Assembly (NCBI GenBank): GCA_003478355.1
Contig: QUFC01000056.1
Coordinates: 1 to 20,365, forward strand
DNA length: 20,365 nt
Source: Lachnospiraceae bacterium AM48-27BH
GTDB taxonomy: Bacteria > Bacillota > Clostridia > Lachnospirales > Lachnospiraceae
Reading direction: 5' to 3'
The position numbers were made by a program, and so were the translations under genes. A model generated the notes under the pieces. The model was given only the letters and a program-made list of their open reading frames with translations. It was not told where the DNA came from and ran no database searches. Below are positions 16,552 to 20,365 of this stretch, piece by piece. Each line of letters starts with the position of its first letter. The stretch's first letter is position 1.

Positions 16552-16926
16552 TTAAAAACGGTTTCCACATTTTGGACAATACTCAAAATCCTCTTTGGTC
16601 TCATAACCACAGCTCCGACAGCGCTTATACGTCTGTCCGCCATTCCCGGATCCAATCTTCATCAACTGCCCCGGCTGTATCTCCACCTGTTCCCCACGGG
16701 CAATGGTCTTTCCCACCTCTGGATCCAGTTCATAAATCGTGTTGCAGCAGCTCGTCTGCACATAATAATGTCGGTTCCATTTGAAGCATGGAATAAAAAA
16801 TAGTGATAACACCGTGTAGGTCATAAATACCTGATATCTGCCGTATTTTCCACATACATCGCAAATAATCATCTGGGAAAATTTCAAATCTTTCCGGCCA
16901 TCGGTAATTGCCATCATAAAAAACAT
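16552..16926 (-). CDS. Small zinc-ribbon domain protein
   Basis: This 124-residue protein has paired metal-binding cysteines: Cys22/Cys25 in ICDVCG, Cys60/Cys61, and a C-terminal rubredoxin-like knuckle pair Cys103/Cys106 and Cys117/Cys120 (CRSCGYET...YCPKCGNRF). The middle has one short hydrophobic stretch (about 34-47). It resembles the zinc-ribbon families found widely in Firmicutes with no assigned function. AGGGGATGAGC precedes the ATG; two further ATG codons follow within five residues. It is the first gene of a transcript with the histidine phosphatase, and its predicted mRNA begins with a 77-base structured leader. Confidence 0.75.
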   Translation of the reverse strand: MFFMMAITDGRKDLKFSQMIICDVCGKYGRYQVFMTYTVLSLFFIPCFKWNRHYYVQTSCCNTIYELDPEVGKTIARGEQVEIQPGQLMKIGSGNGGQTYKRCRSCGYETKEDFEYCPKCGNRF

Positions 16927-17012
16927 ATGCTCATCCCCTGACTGAAGTTGAACCAGTGGTCTTTCGCTTAGAAGCTTGTGATCATCTGGCTCTCTTACTA
17001 GTTTACATACAT

Positions 17013-17089
17013 GATACCAGGGTCAAAAGGTCAGAAGTTCGATGCAAGCTTGCTTGCAGGAGAATTTTTGACCTTGGGCCCCTGGTATC
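17013..17089 (-). repeat. Three-helix palindromic element, predicted 5' leader of the zinc-ribbon transcript
   Basis: Three nested perfect stems can be drawn. P1 is 17013-17022 with 17080-17089 (GATACCAGGG, 10 bp). P2 is 17027-17033 with 17069-17075 (AAGGTCA, 7 bp). P3 is 17043-17048 with 17053-17058 (TGCAAG, 6 bp, 4-base loop). No T-run follows on either strand, so it is not an ordinary terminator. It may be a dispersed palindromic repeat or a folded leader RNA. Confidence 0.7.
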
Positions 17090-17094
17090 TATAC

Positions 17095-17123
17095 ATTATA
17101 GCGTGTATAAGGTTGGATGTCGA
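17095..17123 (-). promoter_or_regulatory. Predicted sigma-A promoter for the zinc-ribbon/phosphatase pair
   Basis: On the minus strand, TCGACA (17118-17123) and a perfect TATAAT (17095-17100) are 17 bases apart. The expected start site, about 17088-17089, coincides with the outer base of the palindromic element. Confidence 0.65.
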
Positions 17124-17150
17124 TGTTTTTTGACCATACCTGCATTGTTG

Positions 17151-17933
17151 TTATTCTTCCTGATGACAACTATGACTTCCGCATCCATGTTCTCCACATG
17201 TATGTCCTTCCCCGTGGCTGTGCTCATGGTGAAAACACTTCACATCTGGATTATAATCAAGTGTTTCATTAATAAATGCTTCCACCGCCTGATCTGCATC
17301 ACCGGAAACTCCTCCAAAAAGCTTAATGCCTGCTGCCGCTAACGCCATCTGCGCACCGCCTCCGATTCCGCCACAGATCAAAACATCTGCATTTAATGCA
17401 TTAAGCACTCCCGCCAATGCACCATGTCCGCTTCCATTCGTATCTACTACTTCTGAATGTACCACTTTCCCTTCCTCTACATCGTAAATCTTAAATGCCT
17501 CTGTGTGTCCAAAGTGCTGGAAAATCTGTCCGTTTTCATACGTTACTGCTATTCTCATTGTACCTTCTCCTTTTTCTACCGCATATTTTTGGTAAATCTC
17601 CTGCTTATAACACCCTCCAAAGCAGCAGTCGCTATCCTGACCATCGCAGATTCTGAAATCCCCACCTTCAATTCTGAGCGGATGCCCATCAATGAGTGCA
17701 TCTGCTATTTTCTTCCTGGCAATCTCGTAAATCCGCTGAACCGTTGTTCTCGCAATCTGCATCGATGCTGCGCACTGTTCCTGAGTATAACCTTTCTTGT
17801 CCAAAAGACGGATGGTTTCATACTCATCCACTGTCAGAACAATCGGTGTGTTTTTCTCGGTACCATCTGCCGGAAGGAATTCTAAAACATTCGGGAAATA
17901 ACAGACTTTTCTGCATTTTACTGGTCTCGGCAT
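17151..17933 (-). CDS. DUF134 - NifX/NafY (dinitrogenase Fe-Mo cofactor biosynthesis) fusion protein
   Basis: Residues 1-95 are a DUF134 domain (MPRPVKCRKV; helix-turn-helix-like TQEQCAASMQIARTTVQRIYE), likely DNA-binding. A Cys-rich linker carries Cys97, Cys103, Cys104 and Cys108. Residues 126-230 are a NifX/NafY-type domain (MRIAVTYENG, HFGHTEAFKIYDV, GGIGGGAQMALAAAGIKLFGG). The tail from 233 is packed with His and Cys and probably binds metal. No nif genes lie nearby; such domains also occur in non-fixing Clostridia, with roles inferred in metal or Fe-S handling. AAAGGAG precedes the ATG. Inside the gene, AAAGGAG sits 8 bases before Met126, so the second domain could also be made alone. 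It is divergent from the Crp/Fnr gene. Confidence 0.9.
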   Translation of the reverse strand: MPRPVKCRKVCYFPNVLEFLPADGTEKNTPIVLTVDEYETIRLLDKKGYTQEQCAASMQIARTTVQRIYEIARKKIADALIDGHPLRIEGGDFRICDGQDSDCCFGGCYKQEIYQKYAVEKGEGTMRIAVTYENGQIFQHFGHTEAFKIYDVEEGKVVHSEVVDTNGSGHGALAGVLNALNADVLICGGIGGGAQMALAAAGIKLFGGVSGDADQAVEAFINETLDYNPDVKCFHHEHSHGEGHTCGEHGCGSHSCHQEE

Positions 17934-17960
17934 AAACTGCTCCTTTCTCGCTTTTCTTAT

Positions 17961-17989
17961 ATATTAGCTCTATAAAAGGCATATGTCAA
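17961..17989 (-). promoter_or_regulatory. Predicted sigma-A promoter of the DUF134-NifX gene
   Basis: On the minus strand, a perfect TTGACA (17984-17989) and TAATAT (17961-17966) are spaced by 17 bases. The -35 box lies within one arm of the shared palindrome. Confidence 0.75.
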
Positions 17990-18002
17990 TTATGCAATTG
18001 AC
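17985..18002. promoter_or_regulatory. Shared operator-like palindrome
   Basis: GTCAATT (17985-17991) and AATTGAC (17996-18002) are perfect inverted arms around ATGC. The 18-base size and twofold symmetry suit a Crp/Fnr-type dimer, and the adjacent gene encodes such a regulator. Each arm also contributes the -35 box of one divergent promoter. Confidence 0.6.
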
Positions 18003-18026
18003 GCATCTAAAAAAAGCAAGTATACT
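17998..18026 (+). promoter_or_regulatory. Predicted sigma-A promoter of the Crp/Fnr gene
   Basis: TTGACG (17998-18003) and TATACT (18021-18026) are 17 bases apart. The expected start near 18033 leaves a leader of only about 18 bases, containing the ribosome binding site. Confidence 0.75.
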
Positions 18027-18050
18027 ATGTTCGTAAAGGAGATAACTGTT

Positions 18051-18710
18051 ATGAGCTTCGAAAATTATTTTCCGCTATGGAATGACTTAAATACAGCACA
18101 GAAAAACCTAATTTCAGACAATTTGATCACACAGCATGTGAAAAAAGGAACAATCATTCACAACGGGAACATGGATTGTACCGGATTATTACTGGTTAAA
18201 TCCGGGCAGCTTCGAACTTATATACTTTCTGATGAAGGACGGGAGATTACTCTTTACCGTCTGTTCGATATGGATATGTGTCTTTTATCCGCCTCATGTA
18301 TCATGCGGTCTATTCAGTTCGAAGTGACTATTGAAGCTGAAAAAGACTCTGATCTTTGGATCATCCCCGCTGAGATCTATAAAAGCATCATGCAGGAATC
18401 TGCTCCCGTCGCAAACTATACCAGTGAATTAATGGCTACCCGTTTTTCTGATGTCATGTGGCTGATTGAACAAATCATGTGGAAGAGTCTGGATAAGCGT
18501 GTTGCTTCATTTCTTTTAGAAGAAACCTCTATTGAAGGAACAAATGAACTGAAAATCACTCACGAAACCATCGCCAACCATCTTGGTTCCCACAGGGAAG
18601 TTATCACGCGAATGCTCCGATACTTTCAAGGCGAGAGTCTCGTCAAACTCTCCCGCGGCAAAATCACAATCCTTGATTCGAAAAGACTGGAAACACTACA
18701 AAGATCATAA
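18051..18710 (+). CDS. Crp/Fnr-family transcriptional regulator
   Basis: This 219-residue regulator has an N-terminal cyclic-nucleotide-binding-type beta roll (about 1-125), a dimer helix (about 126-155), and a winged helix with ITHETIANHLGSHREVITRML as the recognition unit. The cysteines Cys77 and Cys83 form a CLLSASC motif in the effector domain; the N-terminal Fe-S cysteine cluster of true FNR is absent. Redox or sulfur sensing through this pair is inference. I start at ATG 18051 because AAAGGAG lies 9 bases upstream; an ATG 24 bases earlier lies at the predicted transcription start. The gene is divergent from DUF134-NifX and convergent with the CoA-disulfide-reductase/rhodanese gene, and it probably controls one or both. 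Confidence 0.9.
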   Translation: MSFENYFPLWNDLNTAQKNLISDNLITQHVKKGTIIHNGNMDCTGLLLVKSGQLRTYILSDEGREITLYRLFDMDMCLLSASCIMRSIQFEVTIEAEKDSDLWIIPAEIYKSIMQESAPVANYTSELMATRFSDVMWLIEQIMWKSLDKRVASFLLEETSIEGTNELKITHETIANHLGSHREVITRMLRYFQGESLVKLSRGKITILDSKRLETLQRS

Positions 18711-18726
18711 AATATTTTGTTTATTT

Positions 18727-20259
18727 CTAATAGTCCATGCCACATGCATATGCCCTTTCGATCAGTGCACGGTCATTGACCACTGTATCGTAGAAGCGGA
18801 ATCCGCCGGAGAAGTTATATGTTTCATAACCGTTTCCTTCCAGAATACGGCTGGCAATATAACTGCGCAGCCCACTCTGGCATATCAGATACACAGGCTT
18901 TCCTTTCTCGATTTCATTGATTCGTTCTCTCAGTTCATCTACAGGAATATTTTTAAATCCATCCACATGCCCCCTGCTAAATTCATCTACCGTTCTCACA
19001 TCCAGCAACACAGCACTTTTATCTTTAGAAATCTTATCCATATCTTCCAGATGCCATTGTTTTAAGGTACCTTTTGCTATATTGTCTATCATGAATCCGG
19101 CCATATTTACAGGATCCTTGGCAGAGGAATAGGGCGGTGCATATGCAAGATCCAGATCTTTCAGCTGGGTTGCCTTCAGCCCTGCATGAATTGCTGTTGC
19201 CAGCACATCAATACGCTTATCAACTCCTTCATATCCAATAATCTGCGCACCAAGCAAACGATAAGTCTCTTTTTCAAAAACCACCTTCATGGTCATTACT
19301 TTTCCACCAGGATAGTAACCGACATGACTCATAGGAGAAAGGATTACGGTATCTATCTCTAATCCTGACTTTTTAGCATTGGTTTCATTGATACCTGTAG
19401 TGGCTGCTGTCATATCAAACACTTTGATAACGGAGCTTCCCTGACTGCCCAGGTAACGACTATCACCGCCACAAATATTATCAGCAATGATCCTTCCCTG
19501 TTTATTGGCTGGTCCAGCCAAAGAGATCAGTGTATCATCACCAGTAACATAATGTTTTACCTGAACTGCATCACCTGCAGCATAAATATCCGGTACAGAA
19601 GTTTCCATCCTTTCATTCACTACAATACTTCCCTTGATGCCGAGTTCCAGACCGGCCTCTTTTGCTAATGCTGTGTCTGGTGTAACTCCGATTGCCAGTA
19701 CTACCATATCAGCGTGAAGAGATGGATTATCTTTCAATAGAACCTCCACTCCATTGTCCTTTTCTTTAAATCCTTCTACTGTATAGCCCAGTACCAGTTT
19801 TATCCCATGCTTTCTCATTTCATTATGAATCATGGGTGCCATATCTGGATCAAAAGGGTTCATCAGCTGTTTAGACCGTTGGACAATCGTAACATCCAGA
19901 CCAAGCTCCCTCAAATTTTCCGCCAGTTCCAGACCAATAAAGCCACCACCAGCCAAAATAGCCGTTTTGGGATGATTCTTATTTATGTATTCCTTAATCC
20001 GAAAAGTATCTTCTACAGTACGAAGTGTAAAAAGCTTATCAATGCCTACTCCCGGAAGCTTCGGCTGTGTAGGCTTTGCACCTGGGGAAAGGATCAGCTT
20101 ATCATAATTTTCTTCAAATATCTTACCGTTTTCCAAATTTTTCACGGAAACAGTTTTACGGTCTGGATGTATGGCAATAACTTCATGATGTATCTTCATG
20201 TCAATACGAAACCGTTGAAAGAAACTCTCTGGTGTCTGCAGAGTAAGCTCTTCCGGGAG
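18727..20259 (-). pseudogene. CoA-disulfide reductase-like FAD/NAD oxidoreductase with C-terminal rhodanese domain, apparently 5'-truncated
   Basis: Numbered from the first ATG (20199), the recognisable part has the NAD-binding motif AGGGFIGLELA (83-93), the FAD-contacting DIYAAGDAVQV (204-213), the dimerisation domain with DLAYAPPYSSAKDP (349-362), and a rhodanese domain (about 385-490) whose loop CQSGLRS has the sulfur-carrying Cys440. Homology continues upstream through PEELTLQTPESFFQRF to about 20259, then stops. The roughly 60-70 residues that should hold the first FAD motif and the active-site cysteine (family block NCGLPYY) are not found in any minus-strand frame up to the edge. The same frame stays open there but reads unrelated residues. 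A product started at 20199 would lack the FAD site, hence the pseudogene call. The family normally reduces CoA disulfide or persulfide/polysulfide with NAD(P)H. Confidence 0.7.
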
Positions 20260-20302
20260 AGTATGAGAAAATCTCTGTAAATAAGATTCTTCTATGATAA
20301 TT

Positions 20303-20350
20303 AAGAGCGATAAGCTTGTGAATCGGGCTTGTCGTTCTTGTTTTATATAT
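20303..20350 (+). terminator. Terminator-like hairpin at the right edge
   Basis: AAGAGCGATAAGC (20303-20315) pairs over 13 positions with 20327-20339 when two G-U pairs are allowed in plus-strand RNA. The loop is 11 bases and GTTTTATATAT follows. No rightward gene ends here, so it may instead belong to the foreign DNA that replaced the start of the CoA-disulfide-reductase gene, for example an IS end. Confidence 0.5.
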
Positions 20351-20365
20351 AACAGTTGCTTACGG

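Overview
The window looks like chromosomal DNA of a gut-type Clostridia bacterium, most likely a Lachnospiraceae (Blautia/Lachnoclostridium-like). I infer this from the moderately AT-rich composition, strong AGGAGG ribosome binding sites, a YtcP/LplB-type sugar importer without its own ATPase, a membrane-bound AraC regulator, and a DUF134-NifX fusion. No rRNA, tRNA or CRISPR array was seen.

Region 1 (1-2640) is a decayed accessory patch. An IS200/IS605-type element runs off the left edge. Its tnpB reading frame is open as far as it can be read, its tnpA is ruined by an internal deletion, and its left end carries an 8-bp hairpin. The element abuts a relic of an SNF2-family helicase, which has lost its N-terminal part and its motif V/VI region. 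A hairpin terminator follows, then an intact YdjM/DUF457-type membrane protein on the minus strand.

Region 2 (2635-15985) is a divergent carbohydrate locus centred on about 290 bases of regulatory DNA (11200-11491). Leftward from a good promoter run a cytoplasmic pectinesterase-family protein, two ABC importer permeases, a transmembrane AraC regulator, a Gfo/Idh/MocA oxidoreductase, an enolase-superfamily sugar-acid dehydratase and a D-2-hydroxyacid dehydrogenase. Rightward run an esterase, the lipoprotein solute-binding subunit, a second Gfo/Idh/MocA oxidoreductase and a TIM-barrel sugar isomerase/epimerase. Together they suggest uptake of methylated and/or acylated uronate-type oligosaccharides, ester removal inside the cell, then an oxidation-epimerisation-dehydration route. 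No polysaccharide lyase, glycoside hydrolase or transporter ATPase lies in the window, so depolymerisation and energisation must be encoded elsewhere.

Region 3 (15986-20365) holds housekeeping and redox genes. A histidine phosphatase and a zinc-ribbon protein form a minus-strand pair, and their predicted transcript begins with a 77-nt three-helix palindrome. A DUF134-NifX fusion and a Crp/Fnr regulator are divergent from promoters whose two -35 boxes are the arms of one palindrome. Convergent to the regulator is a CoA-disulfide-reductase/rhodanese protein. Its expected N-terminal FAD/Cys segment is replaced by unrelated DNA containing a terminator-like hairpin at the right edge.
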